A stretch of 40,510 bases of DNA from Bradyrhizobium rifense. Lineage in GTDB: Bacteria; Pseudomonadota; Alphaproteobacteria; Rhizobiales; Xanthobacteraceae. Positions 7,326 through 15,688 of the stretch are shown one piece after another. The position numbers and the translations under genes are program-made. The DNA is taken from NCBI RefSeq assembly GCF_008123425.1, contig NZ_VSSS01000079.1, positions 1 to 40,510 on the forward strand. Reading direction: 5' to 3'. Each line of letters starts with the position of its first letter. The stretch's first letter is position 1. The notes beneath the pieces are model-generated. The model saw only the letters and a list, made by a program, of their open reading frames with translations, did not search any database and was not told the origin of the DNA.

Positions 7326-8069
7326 TCAGCTCCCTTTGGGTGTGGTCCCTGACTGCGACTCGCCAAGGCCGGGATTGATGGCCAGCGACGCTCCGGCAGC
7401 GCCGCCGGCTTCATAGGCCGTCATCGAAACCATCCGGCCGGCGCTGCGCTGGGTCCGGAGCTTGAGGTCGAGCTTGTCGAATTCCGCATCGACCACCGAG
7501 GTCTTGAGGACCACCAGCCCGCGGCCGGTGCTTTCGTTGACCTGATCGCGACTGGCCTTGATCGCCACCAGCCTGTGCGCGATTGACGACACCATCCCGA
7601 GCGCGAAGGAGGCATTGGCCAGATGCCGCTCCTGGTGCCGGAACCTGCTGTAGTCGACCGAGGTCTTGAAGCGGCCAAGTTCGGCGCGCACGGCGCCGTC
7701 AATCAATTCGGCCAGATAATGCGCGACCTCGACATCCGCGCCGAGACCGAAGAACACATAGCTGCTCTCGCCGGTCGCGTTCTTCTCGCGCCAGACCCGA
7801 CAATCGCAGAAATGAGCGATCGCGCCGATGCAGTCGTCCAGGGGAATTCGCTTCTTGCGATGGGTCTCGTAGACCCTCCGTTCGCACGGCGACGCGCGCA
7901 GCTCGACGTCCGAGAGCGACAAATCGTGGCGATCCAGCAGTTCGGCGACCTTGGCGGCGGCAGACAGCGCCTCGTCCTCGGTGCAGCCGTTGGCGATGGT
8001 TTTGGCGCGCAACGCCTGAATGCGGAGCTTCAGCTTGTCGAGCGTGGCCGGATTGAACGTCTGATTCAC
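7326..8069 (-). CDS. DUF2786 domain protein
   Basis: A 247-residue cytosolic protein of the DUF2786 family. The N-terminal 45 residues, with LDKLKLRIQALRAKT and the stretch ANGCTEDEALSAAAKVAELL, are the DUF2786 helical unit. The rest (about 60-200) contains a conserved cysteine-containing segment, AHFCDCRVW, and a helical C-terminal half. The GTG at 8069 is chosen because AGGTG lies 6-7 nt upstream. The family occurs in phages and bacterial chromosomes and has no established biochemical role. It stands alone between gene-poor gaps. Confidence 0.82.
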   Translation of the reverse strand: MNQTFNPATLDKLKLRIQALRAKTIANGCTEDEALSAAAKVAELLDRHDLSLSDVELRASPCERRVYETHRKKRIPLDDCIGAIAHFCDCRVWREKNATGESSYVFFGLGADVEVAHYLAELIDGAVRAELGRFKTSVDYSRFRHQERHLANASFALGMVSSIAHRLVAIKASRDQVNESTGRGLVVLKTSVVDAEFDKLDLKLRTQRSAGRMVSMTAYEAGGAAGASLAINPGLGESQSGTTPKGS

Positions 8070-8221
8070 CGATCACCTGCCCGGGAAAGCCTGACCGACA
8101 TACCCCGGTCGGATAATCGATTGGCGCAAGGGGTGTCAACCAAAGGGGGCTGTCTTTACAACTAAATTCCCGAATTTGGAAACCCAACCCACGTGCCACC
8201 CCACGGCGCGTGTGGCGTCGC

Positions 8222-8680
8222 TCATCTCAGCGAGATTGTGACCTGGCTGATATTGGCCGCGAGCTCGAGCCCCGCTTTCGGGCCCTGCAGCACGATGGTG
8301 ACGCCCTTCTCGTTGCGCAAGTGGACGCCGTTGACTCCGCCGACCAGCGCAAAGCCGCCGCCGACGGAGCTGTAGGTGCCGGCGAAGTCGCCGACGTCGC
8401 GAATGTCGGAGGCCCAGCCATCGAGACGGCCGACCGTGGCGCCGGCCGTGATGCCAAAACTCAGACCGGTCATCCTGAACGGATAGGTCTTGCCGCGATA
8501 GGTCAGCATGCCGCGGCCGGCGCCACCGCCGAGCAGCAGGCCAGCCTTGACGATCTTGACGTGGACCTGGCCGGCGGCTTGCGCGAAGGATGGCGTTGCC
8601 GGCACCGCGAGCCCGAGTGCCAGCGAGAGGACAGCAATCAGGCGAAAGGTGCGCGCACGCCGTTCAGGGTTTTGTGGCAT
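8222..8680 (-). CDS. Secreted glycine-rich protein, paralogue 1
   Basis: A 152-residue exported protein with a signal peptide (LIAVLSLALGLAVPATPSFAQ) and a glycine-rich beta-type mature part: VKAGLLLGGGAGRGML, TYRGKTYPF, TGLSFGITAGA and a final GPKAGLELAANISQVTI. The same order occurs in the protein at 17027-17461, so they are paralogues. The pattern recalls DUF1134/SYLF-like envelope proteins, but the match is not firm. The ATG at 8680 has GGAAGAAGG just upstream and overlaps the 3' end of the DUF2950 gene by 17 nt, suggesting translational coupling. It is the last gene of the DUF3300 operon. Confidence 0.82.
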   Translation of the reverse strand: MPQNPERRARTFRLIAVLSLALGLAVPATPSFAQAAGQVHVKIVKAGLLLGGGAGRGMLTYRGKTYPFRMTGLSFGITAGATVGRLDGWASDIRDVGDFAGTYSSVGGGFALVGGVNGVHLRNEKGVTIVLQGPKAGLELAANISQVTISLR

Positions 8681-9581
8681 CGACCTTCTTCCAGGTCTCA
8701 TCAGGGTCGAACAGCGTGGCGCGTTCGGCGATGGACCCGGTGCGCTTGCCGAGATCCTTCTGGTAGACGGTGCCGGCGTGATTAACGAGGAAGGTCATCA
8801 CGCCGGAATTTCCGTATTCGGCGGGCCAGGCGATCAGGCCAAAGCCGCCGATCATCTTGCCCTTGACGACATAGTTGAGCGCGCCGCCCGGCGCATCGCG
8901 GCCCTGCCCCTTGAGGATGTGGAAGTAGTAGCCGTGATAGGGCGCGGGCCCGACATCGCCTGCGCGATAGCCCTCCTTCGACGCCTCGGCCGCCAGCGCG
9001 CCGAGCGGGCTCGGATCGCTGTCATCGCGCCAGAACAGGCCGTCCTTTTTGCCGGGTGACGAGACGATGCGCTGGGCATAGACGCCGGCGCCCTCGCCGC
9101 GGTCCTTGTCGGCATATTCGTTCTGCGCATCGACATAGGCGAGCGCGGTCTGGATCGCGTCGAGCTCGTTGCGGCCGATGCGGCGACGAAGCACCTCGAT
9201 CCGTCCCTCGTCGGTGTCGAACGCCCAGCCGGTTTTGGTGTTGAGCAGCGGAATCGGGAACGGGAAATCATCCGGTCCCAGCAGCAACGTCGCGGTCTTG
9301 TTGCCTTCCGCCTTGATGCCGTGCTTGGCGTCGTACATGGACGAGAAGCGCGCGCGGATGTCGTTGTCGGCGACCTCGTCGCCGGAGGAGACGATGTCCT
9401 CGGCGGCCCTGCCCAGCACTTTCAGGATGTCTTTCGGGCCACTCTTGACCGCGGCGGCGAGCGCGGCGGCGGCGTCCTCCGGAGACTTGTAGGATTCCTG
9501 CGCAAGTGCCGGTGAGCCGAACAACGCGAGCGCCAGCATGCCGGGCAGGATCGCGCGGCGGAGCGATTTCAGAGCAATCAT
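8664..9581 (-). CDS. DUF2950 exported protein
   Basis: A 305-residue protein with a Sec signal peptide (ILPGMLALALFGSPALAQ) and a mature part matching DUF2950: YKSPEDAAAALAAAVKSGP, LLGPDDFPFPIPLL, GWAFDTDEGRIEVLRRRIG, YVDAQNEYADKDRGEG, GLFWRDDSD and the PYHGYYFHILKGQG block. The family is periplasmic, of unknown function, and regularly found next to DUF3300 proteins. Its ATG overlaps the TGA of the DUF3300 gene as ATGA (9578-9581), a translational-coupling junction, and its end overlaps the next gene. It is the middle gene of a three-gene envelope operon. Confidence 0.92.
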   Translation of the reverse strand: MIALKSLRRAILPGMLALALFGSPALAQESYKSPEDAAAALAAAVKSGPKDILKVLGRAAEDIVSSGDEVADNDIRARFSSMYDAKHGIKAEGNKTATLLLGPDDFPFPIPLLNTKTGWAFDTDEGRIEVLRRRIGRNELDAIQTALAYVDAQNEYADKDRGEGAGVYAQRIVSSPGKKDGLFWRDDSDPSPLGALAAEASKEGYRAGDVGPAPYHGYYFHILKGQGRDAPGGALNYVVKGKMIGGFGLIAWPAEYGNSGVMTFLVNHAGTVYQKDLGKRTGSIAERATLFDPDETWKKVDATKP

Positions 9582-11290
9582 CGCATCACCTCCGCCGGGA
9601 TCCTCGCGCCGCCGGCGACCCAGTTGCGGTAGGTGCGGAATGTCAGCCCGAGCTTGTCGTAATCAACACGCAGATATCCGTCGCTCCCGCGGGTCACCGC
9701 GTCGGGCATGACCTGCTCGACCTCCTGCGCCATCACACCGACATAGGCCTTTTCGCTGCCGATGTAGCTGAAACGATAATAGCCGAGGCCGTTTCCGAGA
9801 TGGCCGAGCAGGACGATGTCGTGCTTCAGCGCGATGTCAGAGCGCCGGCCACCGCCGCCGCCTCCGCGACCACCACCACCAAAGCCGCCGCCTCCCCCTC
9901 GCGCCGCCATTCCACCACCGCCACCGCGACCGGCCATGCTCGGACCAGCACCGCCCCCGCGTGGCATGCTCGCCATGCTGGCGCGTCCGCGCGCCGACGC
10001 TGCGGCCGCGGACCGGCCGGACGACACGTTCATCGCGCCGCCGCGATTGCCGCCACCGCCACGGTTGGCGGCAGCACCGCCACCGCGGTTCGCAGCCTTG
10101 GCACGATCTCCGCTGCCCTTGTTGCCAGCCTTGTTGCCGGCCTTGTTTCCGACCTTGGCGCGGTCACCGCTGCCCTTGGCGCGATCACTGGCGCCAGCGC
10201 GGTCGCCACCGCCCGGCCGATCGCCGCGATTGCCCGCGCGGTCACCTGCCCGGTCACCTGCCCGATCGCCCGGACCGCCACGATCGCCAGCGCGATCGCC
10301 TGCACGGTCTCCCGGACCGCCCTGATTGGGCCGCAGCACCTGGTTGCCGTCGCGGCCGCGGAAATCCATCCGGTCCGACGCGCCGGCCCTGACGTTGTTG
10401 TTGCCGAAGCGCTGCTGGACGTTGGTGTTGTTGTAGCGCACGCCGCCGCGATGCGCCGGATTGTGCTGCCAGCCGTTGCCGATGTTGGTCGTGCGATGAT
10501 TGACGTAGACGTTGCGGTTGCCCCAGTTGCAGCCGCCGCCCCAGTAATTGCCCCAGCGCCCGATCGCCCAGGCGGTGCCGAAGGCGATGCCGGCGGCGAC
10601 CACACCCGCGCCGAGATAGGACGGATAGCCCCAATAATCCGGCGGATATTCCGCATAGGGCCAGGTGCCATAGACCGTCGCCGGATCGTAATACGGCACG
10701 TACATCGTGGAGGGATCGGCCTGCTGGATCACGATGGCCTGCTTGCCTTCCTGGGTCTGGACGCTGACCTTCTGCTGCTTGGTTGTGACGAGCTTCTTGT
10801 TGTCATAAGCCTTGTTGCGCAGACGCTGGATCGCATCCATCACGTCGGGCTGCTGGGCCAGAAAGGCGTCGCCGAGCTTCTGGCTCCATTCGAGCTTGTC
10901 GCTCATTGTGGTGAGAACATCGGCAGTGCTGGCCAGCGCCTTGATGCTGTCATCCCAGCCCTGCTTGTCGACCTCGGTCTTCAGCGCATCGCCCTTCAGG
11001 CTCTTGCGCTCCTTCAGAAAGCGGTCGGCCTGCACCACCTCGAGCGGATAGGTCGAGGCCGCCAGCACGTTGGCGAGCAGTTCGTCGGGATAGAGCGCAA
11101 TCGGCGCGACCAGGGCTTCGAGCTGCTCCGGCTTCAGCAGCTCTGCAGCCGGCGGAGCCGCAGGCTGCGCCTGCGTACTCGGTGCGGCCGGCGTCGTTGG
11201 AGCCGCCGGCGTGGTGGCCTGCGCCATTGCAGCGGCGGGCATCGCCACAACGAGCGCAAGCGCCATCAGGATCTTGCCGCAACGAAACAT
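9578..11290 (-). CDS. DUF3300 protein with C-terminal S74-type chaperone domain
   Basis: A 570-residue exported protein. After a signal peptide (MALALVVAMPAAAMA) and a Pro/Ala linker comes DUF3300 (about 50-270), with LVAPIALYPDELLANVLAASTYP reading across its start, and the YVPYYDPATVYG block. A long low-complexity part (about 310-480) is made of GDRAGDR, GNKAGNK and glycine-rich repeats. The C-terminus (about 485-555: SDIALKHDIVLLG, GLGYYRFSYIG, YVGVMAQEV) resembles the peptidase S74 intramolecular chaperone domain of tailspikes and adhesins. The ATG at 11290 follows GGAGG by about 6 nt. It heads an operon with DUF2950 and a small secreted protein, and a FixK/FNR box lies 56 bp upstream. 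Confidence 0.9.
   Translation of the reverse strand: MFRCGKILMALALVVAMPAAAMAQATTPAAPTTPAAPSTQAQPAAPPAAELLKPEQLEALVAPIALYPDELLANVLAASTYPLEVVQADRFLKERKSLKGDALKTEVDKQGWDDSIKALASTADVLTTMSDKLEWSQKLGDAFLAQQPDVMDAIQRLRNKAYDNKKLVTTKQQKVSVQTQEGKQAIVIQQADPSTMYVPYYDPATVYGTWPYAEYPPDYWGYPSYLGAGVVAAGIAFGTAWAIGRWGNYWGGGCNWGNRNVYVNHRTTNIGNGWQHNPAHRGGVRYNNTNVQQRFGNNNVRAGASDRMDFRGRDGNQVLRPNQGGPGDRAGDRAGDRGGPGDRAGDRAGDRAGNRGDRPGGGDRAGASDRAKGSGDRAKVGNKAGNKAGNKGSGDRAKAANRGGGAAANRGGGGNRGGAMNVSSGRSAAAASARGRASMASMPRGGGAGPSMAGRGGGGGMAARGGGGGFGGGGRGGGGGGRRSDIALKHDIVLLGHLGNGLGYYRFSYIGSEKAYVGVMAQEVEQVMPDAVTRGSDGYLRVDYDKLGLTFRTYRNWVAGGARIPAEVMR
10238..10321 (-). repeat. Short tandem repeats encoding GDRAGDR
   Basis: Degenerate 12-nt units (plus-strand CGGTCACCTGCC and CGATCGCC variants) encode GDRAGDRAGDR and GGPGDR repeats within the low-complexity part of the DUF3300 protein. 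A shorter set at about 10126-10160 encodes GNKAGNKAGNK. Such arrays vary by slippage. Confidence 0.75.
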
Positions 11291-11346
11291 CGCAACCTCC
11301 ACAAGGCTATCTGTCCGCGAAGATCGGACCGAGGCACAGGCGTTTG

Positions 11347-11360
11347 TTGATCGAGATCAA
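11347..11360 (-). promoter_or_regulatory. FixK/FNR box upstream of the DUF3300 operon
   Basis: TTGATCGAGATCAA is a perfect TTGA-N6-TCAA palindrome, 56 bp upstream of the DUF3300 ATG. At a class II position (-41.5) the start of transcription would fall near 11312. Confidence 0.8.
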
Positions 11361-11426
11361 CGAAAGACGGCTTCGCCGGATTGCTGCGGCGCGAGAGCGG
11401 CATCATCGCGCGCTATTGTCGGCCCG

Positions 11427-13322
11427 CTACCTGACAATCGGAAGCCGGACCGTGAACAACGCGCCGCCGGATGGCTGGTTCTCGGCGGCGATCGTGCCGT
11501 GATGCGCCTCCACGATGGTCCTGACGATCGCAAGCCCCATGCCCATGCCCTGAGGCTTGGTCGTGAAGAAAGGATCGAAGACTTTTGTCAGGTCATCGGC
11601 CGCGATGCCAGAACCGCTATCTGCGATCCTGATCTCGGCACGGTTGCTGGCGCGCGCGGTCGACACGCGGACCTCACGCAGTTCTATGGCCGCGTCGGAA
11701 ACGGCATCCATCGCGTTGATGACCACATTGAGAACGACCTGCTGGAGCTGCACAGGATCGCCCTTGACATGCATATCCGCGAAGGCGGGTTCATAGGTGA
11801 GCCCGATGGAGCGTCCGTCGGCGACCGCCCTTACCAGGCCAATCGCTTCTCGCACGGTGTCGTTAAGCTCGACCTCTTTGATCTCAAACGGCCTCTTCTT
11901 CAAGACACTACGCAGCCTGCGGATGACCTCTGATGCCCGGTGATCGTCGCGCCTGATGTCGGCGAGAATCTGCCGGACCTCGTCAATATCGGGCGAAGAC
12001 GCATTGAGCATGAGCTCTGCGGTCTCGGTGTTGGTCAGGATGGCGCCGAGCGGTTGGTTCAGTTCGTGGGCGATCGATGTCGTCAACTCGCCGACGGTCG
12101 CGTAGCGATTGGCGTGGGCGAGGTCGGCAAAGCGCTGGCGCGCTTCGACCTCGGCGGCCCGGCGACGCTGGCGTTCGTGAAGCAACCCGCTGATCAGGCC
12201 GGTCTGCACCAGAATGATCGTGGCGATCAGCAATATCTGCCAGCGATTGCGCTCCCAGACCCCTGGCTCGCGGAACAGGATTTCGCTGTTCGCAGGCAGC
12301 TTGCGTTCGCTGATACCCCAGCGTTGCAGTTCGCGCCAATCGTATTTCGCTGCCCCGAATTCGATCGGCTCGTATTTGATTGCAGTTGGCTTCTCGCCCC
12401 CGAGGATGCGCATCGCCGCATCGACGGTCTTCCGACTCGTCTCCGCCGTCAGCTGCATTGGGCCACCGACGGTGCTGCCGCCGAAGAAGGGGTCCTGGTA
12501 GGAAAAAATCGGGGCATTGGCGACCGCGTGCAGGCTACGCAAGGCGATGTCGCTTTCATAGATAATTCCGGCGGCATCAACCGTCATCAGACCCCAGAAC
12601 AACACCGTATGTGGCGGAAGTTTCGCCGCTCGCTTGAGGATCTCCTCGAAAGGCAGGTCCGCATACCAAACCAGGTCGACGCGATTCCCAAGCGGCTTCA
12701 GCTCCCGCTTCACCTCGTCGATCCAGAACTGCTCGAGCGGTGATGCACCGATCACCATGGCGACGGTCTTGGTCTCCGGCAAGACGCGGAGAATGTTGTC
12801 GAACACGACCATGAAATCATTGCGAACCGACACGACGACATCGTTGTCGGTGAGGTCGACGCGATCCACCAGCCGCTCCTCGACGACGGCCAACACCATT
12901 GGCGTGTCGGGGAACAGCTTTCCGCGGTATCGCTGCACGAAACGAGCGGCTGGTGCACCAATGCTCAACACGATGTCAGGCGGCGCTCCCTGGTAGAGCG
13001 AATGCAGATACTCGACGAAGGGCGCTTCCGGCCCGGGATTGTTGAAACGCGCCGTGAGCAGCGCTTGCTCCTGGATATCGAGCGGCCACGGCGATTGCTG
13101 CTCGAGCCCGGCCTTGATGCTCCGCGCGTATTCGCTCCAGGGCCGGAACTCGCGGCCGAAGGAATGCAGGATCAGCACGCGCTTGAGGTCCCCGCGCGCG
13201 CTGCGCTCGACCGCACCAGCGGTGCCCGGGAGGATGCAGGCAGCAAGCAACAGCCCGAGGCCCAGCCACGCGGCCACGACCGGCCGCGAACGGCCTGACG
13301 TCATACATCTTCGCCAGCTCAT
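11427..13322 (-). CDS. Membrane sensor histidine kinase with ABC substrate-binding-like sensor
   Basis: A 631-residue histidine kinase. A signal anchor (about 14-36) precedes a periplasmic domain (about 45-340) of the ABC_sub_bind type, with VLILHSFGREF, PDIVLSIGAPAARF, VVEERLVDR and an EPIEFGAAKYDWRELQRWG end. A second membrane segment (ILLIATIILVQTGLISGLL) leads to the kinase core: phospho-acceptor His419 in SIAHELNQPLG, N box NVVINAMDAV, G1 box IADSGSG and F/G2 region FDPFFTTKPQGMGMGLAI. The ATG at 13322 follows AGAGGAGG; ATG 13304 lacks a site. It follows the secreted protein gene by 103 nt. No response regulator is adjacent; the FixJ-type regulator at 29118 is a possible partner. Confidence 0.9.
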   Translation of the reverse strand: MSWRRCMTSGRSRPVVAAWLGLGLLLAACILPGTAGAVERSARGDLKRVLILHSFGREFRPWSEYARSIKAGLEQQSPWPLDIQEQALLTARFNNPGPEAPFVEYLHSLYQGAPPDIVLSIGAPAARFVQRYRGKLFPDTPMVLAVVEERLVDRVDLTDNDVVVSVRNDFMVVFDNILRVLPETKTVAMVIGASPLEQFWIDEVKRELKPLGNRVDLVWYADLPFEEILKRAAKLPPHTVLFWGLMTVDAAGIIYESDIALRSLHAVANAPIFSYQDPFFGGSTVGGPMQLTAETSRKTVDAAMRILGGEKPTAIKYEPIEFGAAKYDWRELQRWGISERKLPANSEILFREPGVWERNRWQILLIATIILVQTGLISGLLHERQRRRAAEVEARQRFADLAHANRYATVGELTTSIAHELNQPLGAILTNTETAELMLNASSPDIDEVRQILADIRRDDHRASEVIRRLRSVLKKRPFEIKEVELNDTVREAIGLVRAVADGRSIGLTYEPAFADMHVKGDPVQLQQVVLNVVINAMDAVSDAAIELREVRVSTARASNRAEIRIADSGSGIAADDLTKVFDPFFTTKPQGMGMGLAIVRTIVEAHHGTIAAENQPSGGALFTVRLPIVR

Positions 13323-13425
13323 CCGCCTCCTCTGACGGCATTCTCCGGCCGTCGTGGCCGCAATCCTAGCGGGAACGGCGTCATTTCGACAGACCCGGGG
13401 AGGCATCCGCCGCCGCGGCGCGCGG

Positions 13426-13842
13426 CTATTTCGGGGAACAGCGATGATAGCGGATTTCCATGTCCTCCATGCCCGGGAACAGCCGGGCAATGCTGTCGGC
13501 GTCCAGCTCCTTCAAGCTGAACTGAACGCTGGACAGCATGATGTCGGTCGCGCAGGACGCGACAAGGTTGACGTTCGGACCGTTATCCTTCCGCGCCTTG
13601 ACCTTGCACCGTGCGAACTTTCCGATCAATTGATTGCCATCGACGATGAAGCCGCCGCCATAGACGTCGGACATATCGGTGAAGGTGAGCTTCCCGTCCT
13701 CCCGCGTGAACACCTTGTCGCATTGATCGGCGCTGGTGGCCCATGCGCCGTTCAGCTCGACGGCAACGGCGTCTTCAGCCGTTGCGACGAACAGGCCGAA
13801 TAGAGGCACAGCAAGAGCAGCGAGCATTTGTGATGTGGTCAT
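13426..13842 (-). CDS. Secreted cysteine-containing hypothetical protein
   Basis: A 138-residue protein with a signal peptide (MLAALAVPLFGLFVATAEDAVA) and a mature part beginning ELNGAWATSADQCDKVF, with further cysteines in ARCKVKAR, ASCATDIM and HRCSPK. The four cysteines suggest two disulfides in the periplasm. The opening, a tryptophan-containing small beta-domain followed by FIVDGNQLIGKFARC, resembles small lipocalin-like secreted proteins of rhizobia, but I do not recognise a named family. AGGA lies 8 nt before the ATG. It starts 21 nt after the HlyD-type gene, so it belongs to that operon. Confidence 0.75.
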   Translation of the reverse strand: MTTSQMLAALAVPLFGLFVATAEDAVAVELNGAWATSADQCDKVFTREDGKLTFTDMSDVYGGGFIVDGNQLIGKFARCKVKARKDNGPNVNLVASCATDIMLSSVQFSLKELDADSIARLFPGMEDMEIRYHRCSPK

Positions 13843-13863
13843 ATCTTCAATCCTGTTGCTTCG

Positions 13864-15099
13864 TCAGTGCCCGCTCAGCACCAGCGTCTTGATCGGTAGC
13901 AGCAGCGCCTGGATGCGCAGCAGCAGCGCGTGCACGAGGCCAATGCCATCGATGACGTGCAAGCCGATGGCCCGGCTGGTGCTGGTCTCCTTCGCGTTAA
14001 TCTCCTCGTGGTTGCTGGTGTAGGCGTTGACGATGCAGCTACTGCCCGGCGTCACGCCTTCGAGCCCGCCCTTGTAGAGTGGCTCCATGAACGCGAGAAT
14101 TGTGCCAGGTTTCACGGCATTCTGTGCTTCGAGGAGTTGCTGTCCGCCCTGGAATTGGCCGGCGGCGATGTAGTCCTGAACGGACGTAACCACCATCGGG
14201 ATGATCACCCAGGGTTTGGAGATGCAGGTCGCTTCCGCCACCATCCCTTCCTTGATCACACCCGCTTCGATCTGCCCGAAGCCGGCCTGAAGACCTTTCC
14301 GACCCGCGCCGTCCGGAATCAGCACGCCAGCGGGCCGTAACAGTTGATTGACCACGTCGCCGACGCGAAGAAGGAATTGTTCGACACGGCCGTCGACGCC
14401 GGCCCGAATGATCGTCTGATCCAGAAGCACCTGCGCCTCTGCCAACGCCGCTTCAGCGCTGGCCTTCTCGGCCGGCAACAGCGTCGAAACGCGCAAGACC
14501 GCCGACTGTCTGGAAGCCGTGGCCGCGTCGACCCCGGCCTGCCGCTGATTGACGAGCACCTGCAGCTTTTCGATGTCGCGCTGCGGCACGATGCCGGGAT
14601 TGCGGCGCTGCAACTCCGACTTAACGTCCAGTTCATCCTTGGCCTGCTGAAGGTTGGCCTTGGCTTCCTCGATCTGCGCTTCAGCCTTGACCACGTCGGA
14701 TTCCGCGCTCGTCAGAGACGCATCAACCTCGGCCACCTTGCGCTTGTTGGTTTCCACCGCCGCGCGTTCCTTGGCGCTGTCCAGCTTGAACAGCACATCG
14801 CCCTGCTTCACGTCCTGGCTGTAGCCGACATTCACCTCAGCCACCCGGCCCGCGGAGCCAACGGGCATGATCGGCACGGTGCGGAAATAAAGTGTCGCGG
14901 AATCGGTTGCGGGATGGAAATAGAAGATCATGGTGATCAGCGACACCGTGAGCATCAGGCAGCCGGTGATGCCCCAGCGCAGCTCGTACCAGACCGAGAA
15001 GAACGTGATCTCCTTGCCGAAACGCTTGCCCTGGGCATAGCGGCGATAGAGATAGTCGGGCAGGATCGTCAGAAGCGAGCAGAACATCAGCTCAAACAT
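13864..15099 (-). CDS. HlyD family membrane fusion protein
   Basis: A 411-residue periplasmic adaptor, anchored by a transmembrane segment (about 38-60, GITGCLMLTVSLITMIFYF). A biotinyl-lipoyl-like segment (AGRVAEVNVGYSQDVKQGDVLFKLD) is followed by a long coiled-coil hairpin (about 105-215, rich in A, E, K and Q), the second lipoyl half (RAGVDGRVEQFLLRVGDVV) and a beta-barrel region. This is the EmrA/HlyD/YibH plan. The ATG at 15099 has AAGGAG 7 nt upstream and overlaps the previous gene by 8 nt. No export pump or outer-membrane channel is adjacent, so the transporter it serves is unknown; the upstream small membrane protein is its constant-looking partner. Confidence 0.9.
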   Translation of the reverse strand: MFELMFCSLLTILPDYLYRRYAQGKRFGKEITFFSVWYELRWGITGCLMLTVSLITMIFYFHPATDSATLYFRTVPIMPVGSAGRVAEVNVGYSQDVKQGDVLFKLDSAKERAAVETNKRKVAEVDASLTSAESDVVKAEAQIEEAKANLQQAKDELDVKSELQRRNPGIVPQRDIEKLQVLVNQRQAGVDAATASRQSAVLRVSTLLPAEKASAEAALAEAQVLLDQTIIRAGVDGRVEQFLLRVGDVVNQLLRPAGVLIPDGAGRKGLQAGFGQIEAGVIKEGMVAEATCISKPWVIIPMVVTSVQDYIAAGQFQGGQQLLEAQNAVKPGTILAFMEPLYKGGLEGVTPGSSCIVNAYTSNHEEINAKETSTSRAIGLHVIDGIGLVHALLLRIQALLLPIKTLVLSGH

Positions 15100-15526
15100 G
15101 GCTGCGCTCCTTTTCCTTGACTGGTCCGAACTGCTCGGCTGGCGGGGAGCCGGGCGCGACAACCTCGCTCTGCTCACCGGGTGTCGCATCGGCAATCTTC
15201 TCGACCGAACCGGCGATGCTGCGCAGCGGCGTGCCGAAATCGGGGAGATCGATCAGCGCAAGCAGCAGGCCCGCCACCCAGAAGATATGCATATGCGTGA
15301 AGAGCGAGATCAGGCCGAGCACGGCCACGAATTCGAACTGCAGCTTCTGCGACTTGTGCGCCATCCGCTCCGGCAGGCTGTGCAGCTTCCAATAGAGGGT
15401 GCCGACCCAGAGCATGGTGCCAATGAGGAAGATTCCCATCACCACCATCAGCGTATCGACCCCGCTTCCAGGGGCGAGATAGAACGGCAGATGATGCGGC
15501 GCCATCGGATGTAGCTGATCGTTCAA
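15092..15526 (-). CDS. Inner-membrane protein paired with the HlyD adaptor
   Basis: A 144-residue protein with two or three hydrophobic segments: GVDTLMVVMGIFLIGTMLWVG reading around residue 22-42 and FVAVLGLISLFTHMHIFWVAGLLLAL around 67-92, then a Pro/Glu-rich cytosolic tail. The arrangement (small two-helix membrane protein immediately before and overlapping an HlyD-family gene) is like the YibI/YibH pair. The start is a TTG at 15526 with GGGAGAG close upstream; ATG at residue 8 is an alternative. It heads the minus-strand operon with the HlyD protein, the secreted protein and probably the kinase. A FixK/FNR box is 76 bp upstream. Confidence 0.78.
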   Translation of the reverse strand: MNDQLHPMAPHHLPFYLAPGSGVDTLMVVMGIFLIGTMLWVGTLYWKLHSLPERMAHKSQKLQFEFVAVLGLISLFTHMHIFWVAGLLLALIDLPDFGTPLRSIAGSVEKIADATPGEQSEVVAPGSPPAEQFGPVKEKERSHV

Positions 15527-15602
15527 TTGTCTCTCCCGGTCAGGATCGCTGTGTCAGCGCAGGATATGTCCGGCACAGTGGGCAGGCGAGTCTTGCCGTT
15601 GC

Positions 15603-15616
15603 TTGATTTGAATCAA
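15603..15616. promoter_or_regulatory. FixK/FNR box between divergent operons
   Basis: TTGATTTGAATCAA is a perfect TTGA-N6-TCAA palindrome, central in a 162-bp gap. It lies 72 bp before the ATG of the plus-strand gene at 15689 (leading to ppk2) and 76 bp before the TTG of the minus-strand HlyD operon, so it could serve either or both. Confidence 0.82.
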
Positions 15617-15688
15617 GAGAATGCCCCCTGCCGGCCCTAGCCTTTCGCAACGCACAGAACTGCAATCAGCCATTGAGGAGCCGCAGCC

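Noticed and set aside
7068..7414. Minus-strand frames of 77 and 90 codons
   Set aside because: They overlap each other, lack ribosome binding sites, and one runs into the DUF2786 gene.
8183..8198. Second sigma-54-like site on the minus strand
   Set aside because: TGGCACG is present but the -12 element reads TTGG instead of TTGC, so the required GC is missing.
9506..11350. 614-codon plus-strand open frame
   Set aside because: Antisense to the repetitive DUF3300 gene; the low-complexity codons leave the opposite strand open.
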